A stretch of 64,000 nt of DNA. Source: Mytilus edulis (taxonomy: Eukaryota > Mollusca > Bivalvia > Mytilida > Mytilidae). Positions within the stretch are counted from its first letter, which is position 1; every line of letters begins with the position of its first letter. The translations under genes were made by a program, and so were the position numbers. Positions 34,669-47,149 of this stretch are shown piece after piece. Under the pieces are notes generated by a model, which was given only the letters and a program-made list of their open reading frames with translations, had not been told where the DNA came from and did not search any database. Where the stretch lies: NCBI RefSeq assembly GCF_963676685.1, contig NC_092348.1:12808867-12872866 (forward strand), written 5' to 3'.

Positions 34669-34738
34669 CTCACACTTAGATGCGAAGGTCAATAACAATA
34701 TCCCCTCCTGGGATGGAATCAACAGTACATAGTAACTC
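34669..34738 (-). other. Possible 70-bp exon (perhaps 5' UTR)
   Basis: A strong acceptor (TTATTTTATTTTCAG) and a good donor (GAG|GTAAGC) bound a 70-bp segment on the strand of the GPx-like gene, 3.6 kb upstream of its 5' exon. No frame joins it to that exon without a stop, so if real it is non-coding or belongs to another transcript. Confidence 0.3.
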
Positions 34739-35149
34739 CTGAAAATAAAATAAGGAATATAACTATTGTGCCACAAAAATGCACAATTACACTAATACAC
34801 ATTTTGTACATGAAACTTTACTTTTAGTTTATATTTACCAGTTTAATGAAAAAAAATTCTCAGATGGTTTATATCAATATCTTATGGTTTTAAATATTAA
34901 CTCATAAACGTTTTTAATACTTTTTATAGTTTTTAACCATTTAATCAATTTAGTTGTATTATCCGTCAGTCAATCAATCACTCATTTTAAATACACTAGA
35001 ATTATTAATTAATTGACAATTAAATATATGTGAGTAATCATAACTACCTAAATGAGAAATATGGTGACAAAGTAACACAGTTGCTGAGAATAAAGACTCA
35101 AATGGACATCAGAATATAAATTATGTTGAGCTTAGAATCGTAAACATCA

Positions 35150-35826
35150 TTGACAGACATTATTGAACTACTTAATGAACTGAGAGCTTTATTGGTAACA
35201 ATGAAGTTGGGTGGAAAAGAGCCGGAATGGAAATTCACCGCCAGTTCTGACCAAGTATCGGTTCAACTCACTTGGATCAAGGCCAAGGAAACAGATACTA
35301 CATCTCGGAAACTTGAGCCGGCCCTGAAAAGCAAGAACAAGCCACCATCTATCAGGAGACGCAACGCTAACCGTTACGCCGAGTGGATGGCCAACAAAAC
35401 AGCCCTTGTATCTGCTACTGAAAATCACCAAACCACCAGCGTAGACCACATCACGCAAACTGAGGCAAGAGACAACATAGTCGGATAAATACTTACACCA
35501 ACAAAGTACAAAGGGGAACCAGTTGGGGTTTTAGTCAAGAAGGATATTGTCACCAGTCCCTACAACCCAAAAAGGCCTGCCATCGCCTGGTATTCTACAT
35601 AAATGACAGAGGCAAGCGCAGTAGGATCGACTTCGAGGAAGGATTTGACATCGACGACCCAGACCTACTGCGCACACCACCACACACATTGCCCGTCATC
35701 AACACTGAATCGAAAGAGGCAATACAAACAGTCATGCTAGCAAAACGACCTGATACTCCGTACCAGCCACAACAACGCAGTCAGAGTAAAATGAAGGCCA
35801 AACGACAAACAGACACCGGTCTGTAA
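35150..35826 (+). pseudogene. Broken ORF of an unrecognised, probably transposon-derived protein
   Basis: A first frame (35150-35488) encodes MTDIIELLNELRALL, a segment GGKEPEWKFTASSDQVSVQL, and a basic patch IRRRNANRYAEWMANK. After a stop and frameshifts, recognisable continuation is seen: KGEPVGVLVKKDIVTSPYNP, then IDFEEGFDIDDPDLLRTPP and RQTDTG before a stop near 35826. GC content is higher than its surroundings, which suggests insertion from an element. The basic patch resembles small gag-like or accessory proteins of animal retroelements, but I cannot name the family. Confidence 0.45.
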
Positions 35827-36164
35827 ATAGGTTTTTTCCACATATCATCGTCATTTTTATTATTCAGTCAGATGTAATTATTGTTTTATAATATCTATTA
35901 CCATAACCAATTTTATATAAATTATATTACACTAACTCAACTGGTAAATACAGCGTTATTGAACAATCTTTGAAAAGCGAAAGCGCGAACCTCCATCAGC
36001 TTTTATCATGTTTCGTATACAGGGCAAAACCAGAGGTGACTGATGGCCTTAATTTATAACAATTTTATCACAACCAAAATTTAAAGTTGCTCCCTCCGCT
36101 TCATTTTGGAGGTTCTATATCCAGCAGTGGCGTAATTTACACGTTTTGAATATACACCACTTTA

Positions 36165-36670
36165 AATCTCCCAATTGATACGATATTCCCGTGCTTGCAT
36201 TTCCTATCATGATTTTCTTGATAGAGGGTTGTTGCTCACAAGGAAGCTATTAAATCAAGAGTTCCAAATGGTGAAGTTAAAATCATTTACGGACTCCATC
36301 AGGAGTTGGTTGACCGTTATGGAATATCCCTTTCACAAATGATATCGGATATGTTCCTTACGTCGTAACAAGAATCCCCTTCCCTTTCATAAATGTGACC
36401 TACCGAATTAGACTATTTACCGGATTTGTTATCACATAAGAAAACACAACGGGTTCCACATGTGGAACAGGATCTGCTTACTATCCGGAGAACCTGAGAT
36501 ACCCCCTAGTTTTTGGTGGAGTTCGTGGAGTTTATTCTTTAGTTTTCTCTGTTGATTCATGTGTACTATTGTTTATCTGTTTGTCCTTTTCATTTTTAGC
36601 CATGGCGTTGTCAGTTTATTGTCGATTTATGAGTTTGACTGTCCCTCTAGTATCTTTCGTCCCTCTTTTA
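36165..36670 (+). mobile_element. PLE 3' part and tail
   Basis: It contains the RT-end region (gttggttgaccgttatgg, tcggatatgttccttacg) followed by the tail 'gtgacctaccgaattag', 'ggatctgcttac', 'agccatggcgttgtcag', 'tatctttcgtccctctttt'. It is the best full tail in the window and was used to spot the other copies. From 35830 to 36165 nothing is recognised. Confidence 0.85.
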
Positions 36671-36899
36671 AACAAACATTAATTCAAGTTGTTTCCTCAT
36701 TATGTCATAGACGCAAAATTGTCCTTTTCTATATGCCTTTTTATGTTTCTTTGATACATAAATGACTTGACTCTAAACTTATTTACATCCCCGTATTGAG
36801 TTATTGTACTATGATAAATCGTGTATTCTTGTCTTTAAGTTTCGCTAATATGCTTGGTCTATACACCATTTTGTGCTTCTTTGTTACATATTTGTTGGG

Positions 36900-37190
36900 T
36901 TTAAAATGATAAAATTATAACACAATGTTGACTTTTTGTACTTATAAAGTCTATTTGTTTTGTTCATACATCGTTGTCAATAGAATCGAATTTGATGCGA
37001 CTGTCATACAAGTGATAGGTTTAGCTTACTTTAAAACCAGGTTTGATCCACCATTTTCTACATAAGAAAATGCCTATACCAAGTCAGGAAAAAGACAGCC
37101 GTTATCCATTTGTTTGGATGTATTTGAGCGTTTGACTTTACTATTTGATTAGGGACTTTCTTTTTGAATTTTCTCTGGATCTCAGTATTT
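36900..37190 (-). repeat. R2 repeat (antisense)
   Basis: It shows 'catcgttgtcaatagaat', 'acaagtgataggttta', 'aaaaccaggtttgatcc' and 'ttgattagggactttc'. Confidence 0.7.
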
Positions 37191-37285
37191 TGTGATATAT
37201 TCTTTTTAATATTTACTCACTTCCTACCTTAACCTTAATTCTCTCCACGCCAGGAGCATAAGGCCTACAAGCTGTTATTTCACTT

Positions 37286-38100
37286 TTTATACGCCCGTAA
37301 AAAAATTTGACGGGACGTATTATGGTGTACAAATGTCCGGCGTCCGTCTGTCCGTCCGTCTGTCTGTCTGGCGTGAACATGTCGCACCGTAACTTGAGAA
37401 CGACTTACCCAAGATTCATGAAACTTAATATAGTTGATTCTTATAATGGTAAATCGATCTGTATACTTTTTGGTGAAAAAAAGATTTAACTTTTTGGGTT
37501 ATTGGACTTTTGTAACTTAAACAGGGATGTGTGTTTTTCACATGTCGCAACGTATCCCAAAAACTATTTATGATTTTTGCTTAAATTTTACACACTTCTT
37601 AGTTATATTAAGCTAAAGATATTTATACATTTTGGTGATGATTCAAAATTCTATTTTTGAGAAATTGAGTATTTTGTAAAAAAGGGGGAGGGGGTTTTCA
37701 CATGTCGCACCGTATCTTAAAAAGGATTTATGATTATTGCTTAAAACTTTATACATTTCTTAGTACTATCAATCTAAAGATCTGTATACTTTTTGTTTTT
37801 GATTAAAAATTTATTTCAGAGATATTGAGTTTTTTGTAAAAAAAGGGGGGTTCACATGTCGCGCCATATCTAAAAAAAAGCAATTTCTGGTTATTTCTTA
37901 AAACTTTACACACTTCTTAATTATATTAATCTAAAGATCTGTTTAAAATTTATTTTCGAGTTATTGAGTTTTTTGGAAAAGGGGGGGGGGGGGGGGGACA
38001 GGGTGTTCATATGTCGCACCGTATGCAAGAAACTATTTATGATTATTACATAATATTCACATACAAGACGACGGGCGTATCATGCGCTCATGGCGCATCT
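37286..38100. mobile_element. Element with TACGCCCGT ends and internal 155-bp tandem units
   Basis: The left end reads 'tacgcccgtaaaaa..ttgacggg' and the right 'gacgacgggcgta'. Inside are about 3.5 diverged direct units of about 155 bp, each opening with 'cacatgtcgcaccgtat' and ending in a T/A run plus a G run (18 G at 37981-37998). There is no coding capacity. I recognise this as a widespread bivalve repeat type; the class is uncertain. Confidence 0.7.
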
Positions 38101-38104
38101 GCTT

Positions 38105-38510
38105 ATTTTTATTTTATGCCGCTGTTCTTGCCACGTTTTAACTGTCATCCTTGTTGGTCACTTTCTCTCTCTGTTGTTCTTCTCCATGTAGTTTTTGGCC
38201 TTCCTCTAGTTCTTTTTCCTTCCGGTGCCCATTGTCATGCTACAACACGGTTGTTGTCTCTTTTACGCCTTACTATGTGTCTTATCCATGTCAACCGTCT
38301 CCTAATGATTTTACAACTGATGTTTCGGGTGTTTGCAATTTCGTTTACTTTGTTTGTTTGAGGTTTTACTTTACCATCTGATTTTTATGATCTTTCTTGG
38401 GCATTGGTGTTGTACAGTATTAACATTCTTTTCTTCAAGGTTTGTGAGTTTCCATGTTTCACATCCATACTATAATTTTCGCTTGAAGCTATTGTTTTTA
38501 ATCTGATATT
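38105..38510 (-). pseudogene. Non-LTR retrotransposon 3' remnant
   Basis: The minus strand reads WAPEGKRTRGRPKTTWRR with neighbouring pieces 'IRRRLTWIRHIVR' and 'VKHGNSQTLKK'. This is the C-terminal signature of RTE-like and related endonuclease/RT proteins. It has several stops. Confidence 0.75.
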
Positions 38511-39240
38511 TTTAAAAACCAAAAAAAAAGTTGTTGAAAAAAATTGAAAACAACACGTTAAATAATATCTTGAATCCGAAGCGCTTCCGAAGGAAACACC
38601 TAAACGAACTTTGACTCAAACACTAATTTATATATTAAATAACATTTATGTTAACTAATTTTTTCTGCACCAGATGCGAATTTTAACAAAAAATATCTCT
38701 CTGGTTATGGTCGAGGCAAAATATATGAAAATGCAAACCCAAAAATACCTTTTGTACAGCTAAAACCGGACTTCCTTGATTTTAAAGGATATTCAAACTT
38801 TTATATCATTACTATTCCATTACAAAGAGGACGGAAACTAAATAGGGACTATTATATTTTCTTTGCCTTTCCCAGAGAGTAATCATGAAAACATGTTTAG
38901 ACAGATTTATTGTTGGTTGGTTTTCTTTTCCAGATAGTATTTCTAATTTTTATTAGATTAATGATGAAATGTCTATTTAGCATTTTATATATTCTTTATC
39001 TTTTTTTGTAAAGAAGTGGCAAATCGTTACGACTCCCACAAAGGGAAAAAAACGAACTACTCTTACACGTTTAATCTCTTTGGTCAATTTCAGACTTTTG
39101 AAAAGACGAGTTTTAGTTTTGTACGAAGAGTAAATGTTAAATACGAGTAATTGTACAACTTAATCGGTGTGAAACAACTGGTTAATTATTGTGTGATACC
39201 AAGTATGTATTCAGAAATAAAATAGAAGAATGTCAATAAT

Positions 39241-39480
39241 ATTGCAATGAAGGGCGAAATTAATAAAGATGAGAATGGAATATGGAATATGTCAAAGAGA
39301 CAAGAACCAGATCAAAGAGTAGAAACAGTATAGGGCCACAAATGGGTCTTCAATGCAGCGAGAGAATCCCACACTAAGGTGGGTATCAGCTGGCCTCTAA
39401 ATAGAACTAAACCCCAGAAACAATTTTGATTTTGCCATTTGCTTAGGGACTTTCTGTTTAGAATTTTCGGTATGTTTGTT
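39241..39480 (-). repeat. R4 repeat and R2 end
   Basis: It shows 'gaatatgtcaaagagacaag', 'atgggtcttcaatgcagcga' and 'gaatcccacac', then the R2 antisense end 'tttgccatttgcttaggga'. Confidence 0.6.
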
Positions 39481-39880
39481 ATTTTACTTTACATTATAAG
39501 TATGTAATGTAAGAAATATGCATATACATATGAAGATTGATGGTGGAAAGAAGGACAACAAAAATTAAAAGATATAACAAAAGAAATAATATATAAAAAC
39601 TTGCTTATTGAGTACATCTCAACGGTGCCCATTTGTTTTCCCTTACAAAATAAGATTAATGGTGTAACATGGAAGCCAAAAATAATAAAGAAAAAAAAGC
39701 TTAATTATGTAAGCATTAGAAAGCATTCATTCTAAGAAACAAATTATCATTTGACTTTGTACACATTTCTAAGAACAATGCGCATTAGCTTGTACGTCAA
39801 TTTATAACCTTTAGACATATATACTGTTTGTCTGCGTAGTGAATAAAGCGAATATAATATGAGCAGACGTTTGTCCTTAC

Positions 39881-39935
39881 TGAATACGATGAGTATTGAC
39901 AAAAGCGAAACCCGAATCTTTATCAATTTAAGCAT
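39881..39935 (-). CDS. Possible signal-peptide exon
   Basis: An ATG at 39935 begins MLKLIKIRVSLLSILIVF, hydrophobic and signal-like, and is followed at once by a good donor GTAAGG. It lies upstream of the GPx-like gene on the same strand, but the phase (1 nt left over) does not fit the 30873-31092 exon as drawn. Confidence 0.2.
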
Positions 39936-39939
39936 GTTC

Positions 39940-41810
39940 GCTTGTCATATTTTGGATTTTTTGTCAGATTTTAGAAACCCTCTGGTTTCATCCATTTGAA
40001 TGCCTTGAAATTTTTTTCCAATTGACCCCCATTATTCTTTTGATATTTCTTAAACATTTATAATCTGTAAAAGTCTTATAAATTATTTCTTTTAATAGTT
40101 TTTGAAAACTTTAACTGGTCAATGTTAAAGCTATGCAAACTCAAGAGAGAACATTTTCCCGCCAAAATCTCAATGGCTAATATCTCGAAAGCAAGCACAT
40201 TGCCCTTTATATTTTTTTTTATACTATTTGTTTCTTAATGAATCCCCTATCAATATATATTTGTGTTATGGAAAGCTTATCATTTTGAAACTGAGTAGCG
40301 AACTTCCTTAAAGATCTTCAACAAAGAATTATTTGCACATGCTATGCACTTTCATTCAGATATTCCATAAACAAGGGCATAATATATTCCCTCGTAGTTT
40401 TTCTTGTAAAATCGGTTGCTAATGCAGATTTGCAATCGTACTGTCGACATTTTTATGATAGCTCCAATTCTTATTTCCTACCCTGATTATTTTTAATTTA
40501 ATATGTTCAACACATGTTTTTAACTAAAGTTGGCCTTACTGTAATTTCGTATGCTTAAATTCCGTGTTGATAACTTCAGTTCTTACTACCTAAACCTCAG
40601 TTTTCATTTATTTTACCATGCGCGAGAAATTTACGATACCTTTAATTGTCTAGAATAAAGTGCTTAGTTCCCCATTTATACCAATAATAAGTTCCTGCAG
40701 CTCAGAAATAGACTATACGGTCACCATAGTCAGAAAAGAATGAACTGTTGAGATTTCTTTCATGTCGATGAGATTAACTATTCTCTTAATTTTCAATTTT
40801 ACAATGGGCAGTTCCGTTACAGGAGAGATAACCTCGGACAAAATATAACAATCGAATCAATTGTTTGTCATATTTGTCAGAGTGAAATGGAGCATGTTTT
40901 TCGTCACCTTGGGGCGTTCACTCGTTATGATAAATCGGAAGATCACAAAAGACTATATCTTAATACGATTTCGTTAATAACATTAACGGTAAAAAGCTTA
41001 CAGAATCGAACGTGCATTTGTCATTAAAATGGCAGTAATGCACAACGAAAAACTATTGGGAAGTCATAACCTTTAAGGTAGCACGGTAGTATTTGCAATC
41101 CAGGTTGCTCTTTTATGTACCCTACCTTTAGTCAATGTATCTGAACAGTGTGATTAGACAAAAAGTACTGTTTCAACTGAAAACACTCTATCAAACTGAG
41201 GGATGATTCAGGCGTATAAAAATATGAAATAATTTTACATACAGATGAAAATGAATTTTTGAGATTTTTTAACATTTTGAATTCTCTGCTCGATAAAAGA
41301 CCTAAATGCACAAGTGCCATTAGGTTTTTAAAAATAGCCAAACAAAGTTAACGGTCATGATACACATTCAAATTCATTCCTGAATAGTAAAACGAAAGTA
41401 CTTGAGGTAACTGTGAATGTAGATTTTTTGCAGTGTTAGAAATTGGTGAAAATTCTAAAAAGGCTATCATTATCCCTGAGGGGCCAGGAAATAATACCGT
41501 GCCACCAATAAAAACGTTGAAGAGATAAGAAAGGGATAGAAAATAAAGTACAACTTGGATAAGGAACGTGTGTTTTTTCACGATAACGACATTTCCTTTA
41601 ATTTAAAGATATTTCGAACTTTTATAGCAGTAATTTTGAAAATTACAATATACTCATTAATTTACCTAGCTTATTTAATGACTCACTATACGGATTACAT
41701 TGATCACGGTGTCGATACATCTGATGGTCGATTCTCAGTCCGAGGGTATCGGCAGCTTTAACATGCTATCTAATTGTGTCCGTTTATAAACATTGAAATT
41801 ATACAAAAAA
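39940..41810. other. Intergenic AT-rich region, nothing firm
   Basis: A possible element end 'aaggtagcacggtagta' lies at 41077-41095, but no partner was found. The minus frames at 41132-41581 are short and unsupported. Confidence 0.35.
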
Positions 41811-41814
41811 TTAA

Positions 41815-42010
41815 AGTTTCAATTCCCTCAGGCATAGTTGGCCTTCAGATGGACTTGGCTCTTTTGTGTGTCCTTTTTGGTTTATAGCTCTCCAACGTTT
41901 TCGGTCTTCATATATGCTTGGCGTTTAAATATTCGGCTTTGAGCGTTCTTGATGAAGGTAAATCAGAAAAAGCAATTTGAACGCATGCAATTTATAACGT
42001 GTTTTTTTTT
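41815..42010 (+). repeat. Repeat carrying a hammerhead-like motif (second subfamily)
   Basis: Its order, 'ccctcaggcatagttggcc', a T-rich middle, 'cggctttgagcgttc', the motif, then 'tttataacgtg', parallels the hammerhead repeats at 47150 and 54378. Confidence 0.6.
41943..41984 (+). ncRNA. Degenerate hammerhead-like motif
   Basis: Flanks GCGTTC (41943-41948) and GAACGC (41979-41984) are perfectly complementary and would form stem I. Between them are TTGATGA (consensus CTGATGA, first base changed), a weak stem II region, GAAA, and a possible short A-T stem III. The core change and the poor stem II make activity unlikely. Confidence 0.5.
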
Positions 42011-43144
42011 ACGTTTTCGTGTGTCGTTTGAATAAACACAAACAAATTATGAATTTATGTTGATGGATAGTTTACGACAAGTCCGTTAGATTAGACGTAG
42101 TGCAGGAAATCTTATAAGCATTACTACGGTTTTCATAACTACGATTTTTTTTAAACAATATCTGATTAACACTGCTATGATAAAAATGTAATGTTAATTG
42201 TTTTACTGTATTTTCCCCGTTGATTTATAAACCAATCAAAACACCCAATACATCAATTACGTCTAATTTCCATACTTACGCATCCGTTATCACTATGTTT
42301 ACGGAAAATATTTGTGAACACCACGTTGAATTTTAACGGACGTACACGTTAACGTCACCGTTAAGTTAACGGGTCAGTTAGTTACTTGATGCTTCACATA
42401 CGTCTGCATAGAACGTAATGCTTCATCGACACAAGACTGGAATATAGTAAAGAAGATATGAGTTTAATGCGATATTATTACAGTAGACATTAACAGAGAT
42501 TAAGGCTGAGGTGTTATAAACTTTCTGAAAATAGACAAAACATGCGGAAAACTCAACAATCATAAAAACGGGATATAACATCAAATTTGTACGTTGGTGT
42601 ATATTAAAGAGAGCTATGAATTAGATACGATCTTTGTAAAGTTATTGACACTTCGAATAAAATTGTTGTTAAGGTTGACAAAAAATAATGTGTTTTCACC
42701 TCAAATCTACTCATGAGTAGAGTACAGTCTAACATGTCAGTCAATGTAACAAAGTTTAAAGGCCTAGCATCCAATAGATATATAAAGGTTTAATGCATTT
42801 CTTCGTGATTCATATTTTTATTCCGAGCATTTTATTCCGAGCAGGAGGTGTAAAAGCTTAGTTGGAATAAATCTTTCAGATGCTCCCACTCCGGTAACAA
42901 CTGTATTGAATTATATTGATTATCTTTGATTGGCATGACAATTAGACAGACAATAGATATCTTCACAACTATTGGCGAGTTAAAAAGTGTAACTGAGTCG
43001 GCAGTTTCAAATGTAATTCAGGTTGGGTTTTTAAAACCACCATGCACAAAAAACAAAATGCTCATCAAATCCAGGAATAATTTTATCTGTCTGAAACAGT
43101 AAATGCATTTAACTTTAAAATATCTAGTAGATGACCGGCCTTAA

Positions 43145-43828
43145 AGGAGCACTAGCTACATATATAAAAAAACCCTAATATATTATTGTTTTTGCTCAAT
43201 CATTAATGAAATGAAAATAGTGAAATAATAATTTGATTTCAGCAGCCAGTATAATTCAATTTTGTCTAAATAGCATAAAAAAACATTGATTATGAATTAT
43301 TCACTTGTAAGTGAATAATTCGCCCTCATTGAATCCGTATTCATGTGAACTTCAATTTAACCCCTTACCTTGGGACGAATAACACGTGAATTGTACGTGT
43401 ACAGATATTTAAAGGAAAAGAATGTCAACATTGAAAGTGAAACAAAGGTAAAACATTTGATTCGATCAACAAAAAACATTCTTATATAGGTAAAAACGAT
43501 GATAAACATTTATTTTTCATCTATAATATGAAATTAACAAGACCTAGAATAATCCAACAGCACGAGTTTGGTTACTCTATTTATATCTATATTTATGTTT
43601 ACATTGCTTATATAGTCATCGGATGACTTAAGAGGTCAACTCGATAATTAATTATATGAGCGGTAGACTAAAATACACACGAAACGAAGCTACGTATTTC
43701 CGTGCCCGTGCCGTATTAATTGTTAATTTTAGACTTTTAATAATTTGGATAAATATTTCACACTGTTATAAATCAAATATGAATATTTGATTAAAATCGG
43801 TGAACAAGAATTTGAAAGCTAGTGCCCT
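43145..43828. mobile_element. TTAA-flanked element, copy 1
   Basis: The ends AGGAGCACTAGC and GCTAGTGCCCT are inverted and flanked by TTAA at 43141-43144 and 43829-43832, as for piggyBac-type insertion. A perfect internal palindrome GAATTATTCACTT/AAGTGAATAATTC lies at about 43294-43321. A second copy is at 48097-48758. There is no transposase. From 42010 to 43140 nothing else is recognised. Confidence 0.75.
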
Positions 43829-43934
43829 TTAAAACTTTTCCAACTGCACAGGTAAGTATGTGCTCAGAGAGCACTTTTTGAGATGGAAATACAGCCAATT
43901 TTGACCATTTGTTTTGATGAACCTGTAGGGTTAT

Positions 43935-44260
43935 CAATTTAAAACTGTAGTAAAATCTTGAACTGACAGATTGCTATAAATAAACAGGGCAATGAAATAT
44001 AATTGCCATCGCACAATCTGGCAATATGGAACACTATTCTTTGGTACCATTTTCCATGTATTAAAGAAAAATTGTTCTTCGTTGGAAATTCATGGTTTAC
44101 CAATACTCTAGAATTCCGCGAACATTGGTACCCATGAATAATAATGGATACACAATGGGTCGAATCAGTTAACAAACAGATAGGACGACTATCATGGGAT
44201 TCAAAGATATAAAACTGCGAAAACTTGTCTCTCTTGAGTCTACCCAGAGACATATTGTGT
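43935..44260 (-). repeat. Probable interspersed repeat with 'catgggtacc' motif
   Basis: The minus strand contains 'cgtcctatctgtttgttaac' and 'ttcatgggtaccaatgttcg', which I recognise from mussel repeats. The 104-codon frame over it is therefore not called as a gene. Confidence 0.45.
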
Positions 44261-44384
44261 CAGTCAACAAACTTGTGATAGTGACCGTAGTACTAACGTT
44301 GTATCGATTCTTTCTCATAGCTCTGTTGGAGCACTTTACGTAAAAAACACACCCATACTATGAGGCGGAGGATATGCTGCTACT

Positions 44385-44535
44385 AAAAAGTAAAATCACA
44401 AAAAAAAACTGAACTTAGAGGAAAATCTAATCGGAAAGTCCATAATCACATGGCAAAATCAACTAACAAAACTCATCAAAAAACGAGTGGACAAGAACTG
44501 TCATATTCCTGACTTGGCTAAGGTATTGAAAGTTG
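44385..44535 (+). repeat. R2 repeat
   Basis: It shows 'acttagaggaaaatct', 'cggaaagtccataatc' and 'tcatattcctgacttgg'. Confidence 0.75.
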
Positions 44536-44539
44536 ACAA

Positions 44540-44990
44540 TTAAGGTTGAATTTACCTCGTTTGTCATAAATTATAGTTTATAGTCGTCCAGCTGTGTCAA
44601 TATCGAGGAAAAAAAAACAAGATAAAAAGACACTTTCTGCTTTGGGTGTATATCCTCAATCTTAAATCAACGATATATGAGATGCAAAAACTCACTGAAA
44701 TGTTGGTTATCGAGAGACAGGACATCATCAATATATCTGAAAGTGAAATTAAAAGCTTTGCAATATTTGTATACCTTTAGTTTCTTTGAGAAAATGTTGA
44801 ATGAGTTCTGTTTCATATAAGTTCAAGAGAAAGTCGGGTTATAGGGGCACATAATTATTACCTATTCGAATAACCAATGTCTGTTTAAATGTTAACTAAC
44901 TAAATATTTCATCGATCAAAAGTTTATTTGAAAATATCTGCCTTTGTTTTTCAATCATTTTCTTTCTTCACAAAATAAGATTTTTCATGA
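44540..44990 (-). pseudogene. Penelope-like RT remnant of a second subfamily
   Basis: On the minus strand, pieces similar to the RT core are visible across several frames: IGIRIGNNYVPL (consensus IGIPMGTNCAPL), YETELIQHFLKETKG, then FTFRYIDDVLS across a frame change and DNQHFSEFLHLIY. It is heavily decayed. Confidence 0.7.
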
Positions 44991-45019
44991 AATACAACAA
45001 TCAGGTCCCCAACTTAACA

Positions 45020-45690
45020 AAATATATAATAATTCATAGGAATACACTGGTCTGGTTTATGACAAAACAATAAACGAAAACAAACACAAGAGACAGTGAC
45101 CAATGCCAACCACTGAGAAAAGGTTCCTGACATGAGAAAGGCCAATATGAGTGGTAAAGATAAAAATGGAGTATGATTGCCAATGAGACATTTATCCACC
45201 AAAGTTCATATGAAGTTGATATATTCAATTATAGGCAAGCATACGGCCTTCAATATTAAGGAAAAAAAACCCAACTTATGAACTTCTATGAAAGACCCAG
45301 ACATGAAAAATATGAAACAAGTCAATTGATAAAACTAACGACCTATTTATAACAAAGTTATTTACGAACAAAAACAAATATGACAAACATGAACCAACGA
45401 CGACTGCTTAACAACTGGCTTCTGACTTGGGACATGCACCACAAGAATTCGGGAGGTTAAACATATTTGCGAGCGCTCAACTCTCCCCTTACCCAAGACA
45501 GTATTGTACAGTACAACATAAGAATTATATAAAAAACAATTGAAAAAGGCTTCACTCATCATATGGATACCAATAGAAACACATTTGACAAAGTCAATGA
45601 GTGGACATGGACGGGTACTTATACATACACACAACAAAATGACACCGAGAATAGATCTTAGAGTACTCACAGTTACTGACAGCTAGTTCT
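45020..45690 (-). repeat. R1 repeat, long antisense copy
   Basis: It shows 'gattgccaatgagacat', 'gcatacggccttcaata', 'cttctgacttgggacatgc', 'acagtacaacataagaat' and 'agttactgacagctagttc'. The open frames here are artefacts of the repeat. From 45700 to 46560 I see only an R1-related flank near 46330-46450. Confidence 0.75.
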
Positions 45691-46564
45691 AAGCAAATAA
45701 CAACTAATAAGATAATTTAGTGTCTTAGACTTACTATCGAGCATTACATCCAATGGATTTAGAGTAAACACGTCTTTAACAGTCAGTGAAAAAACATGAC
45801 CTTGTGCATTGCCAAAATTAAGGCATACCGAGAAAGTACATATGTGTAATATTTAGTACGGTTTTAATTTACTGATATCAAAATCCATATTAAAAGCAAT
45901 AAAACAAAATTTAAAGATATAATTACAGTGTTGAAATAGGTAACCTTTTAGAATAAGTCTATTTAAGAGATGGATAAGTTTACACAGATCGTATAGAAAT
46001 TTCGGGGCTCGGTTTACAACATCACCGTAAAATTTAGAGTGTGATATGTGATATTTCGTTCAGAATAAATTTTCTACAGGTACAGCTAAACTTTAAGACA
46101 AATCTTTGTATCTCAGAACGGATTTAGTAAAAGTTTTAATTAATTCGTGGTAACGGAATAACTAATTTGATAATTTACAAATAATACATAGGTTACGCTC
46201 ATTGAAATATAAAAAAAACCGACACTACAGATCCAACTCTATTCGGTAGAACTGAATCTGCATTAACTAGGTTCAGAGGAGCAACACCAAAAATTATGAT
46301 TTCACAGTTATACGTCGACAAAGTTTTGACTCATCAGATTTCCAAGATGCACAAAATGGCTAATATAAATACAAAAGACACAAGGTTTCGGTTATTGAGC
46401 GTACAAGTTAATGAAAGCTAGTTCAAAGCTGGATACAACGGATAAATAAATATTGTACACTCGGACTATAAGTATCATTACACATCCACGGATTAAATGT
46501 AAAACAACAAGCGGAACCGGATATTTTGCGTACTTATACAGCCAAAACGGACGACCCCCATAAG

Positions 46565-46760
46565 AAGAGGTTTTATAGTTCGTTTCTGTGTGTGTTGCAT
46601 CGTCGTTTGTTTTTTTGTTTCACATCAGTGTTCTGTATAGTTGATGTGTTTCGCTTGATTTGGTTTGTAACCCGGATTTGTTTTCTCTCAATCGATTTAT
46701 GACGAACAGCGGTATACTACTCTAGCCTTTATTTACTGCCGGACGGGAAAGGTCCAGGGA
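46565..46760 (+). repeat. R3 repeat
   Basis: It shows 'agttcgtttctgtgtgtgtt', 'gtaacccggatttgtttt' and 'cagcggtatactactctag'. From 46760 to 47150 nothing else is recognised. Confidence 0.7.
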
Positions 46761-47149
46761 GCATAATCATTGACTGACTGTCAAAAAACGGTCACCGCTA
46801 TGATGATAGCTATGATAGCTATGATATTTCTACAAATTACAATGAACTTTATTCAACAGTGAAAAAAGGACGATAAGCGTAGTATTAAATGAATTTGAAA
46901 TAAACATTAACCCTAACTCACAAAGCAGTACGAGGGATTAACTGAACCAAGGCAGTACATCGTAAACTAATGTCCCCATAAATATATACATACACCATTT
47001 CTTTAAAAATCACCTATTAATTGCATGAATCCTGAATGTTATTACTGACAAGTGGTCCCCTCAGGATTAATTTAATTAGATAATAAATTCAATTATATGG
47101 TCATTTTTTTTTATTTCCTGTTTCCTAAGGTATGATTTTTTCGAAAAAA

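Noticed and set aside
38520-38610. 'gaagcgcttccgaagg' as a remnant of the second hammerhead subfamily
   Set aside because: The flanks resemble the family, but the CTGATGA core is missing.
43939-44253. 104-codon minus frame
   Set aside because: The DNA matches a mussel interspersed repeat I recognise ('catgggtaccaatgttcg'), so coding is unlikely.
45362-45670. 102-codon minus frame with hydrophobic start
   Set aside because: It lies wholly inside the long R1 repeat.
46320-46360. 'gactcatcag' as another hammerhead (minus strand)
   Set aside because: CTGATGAGTC is present, but no GAAA follows at the right distance and no stem I forms.
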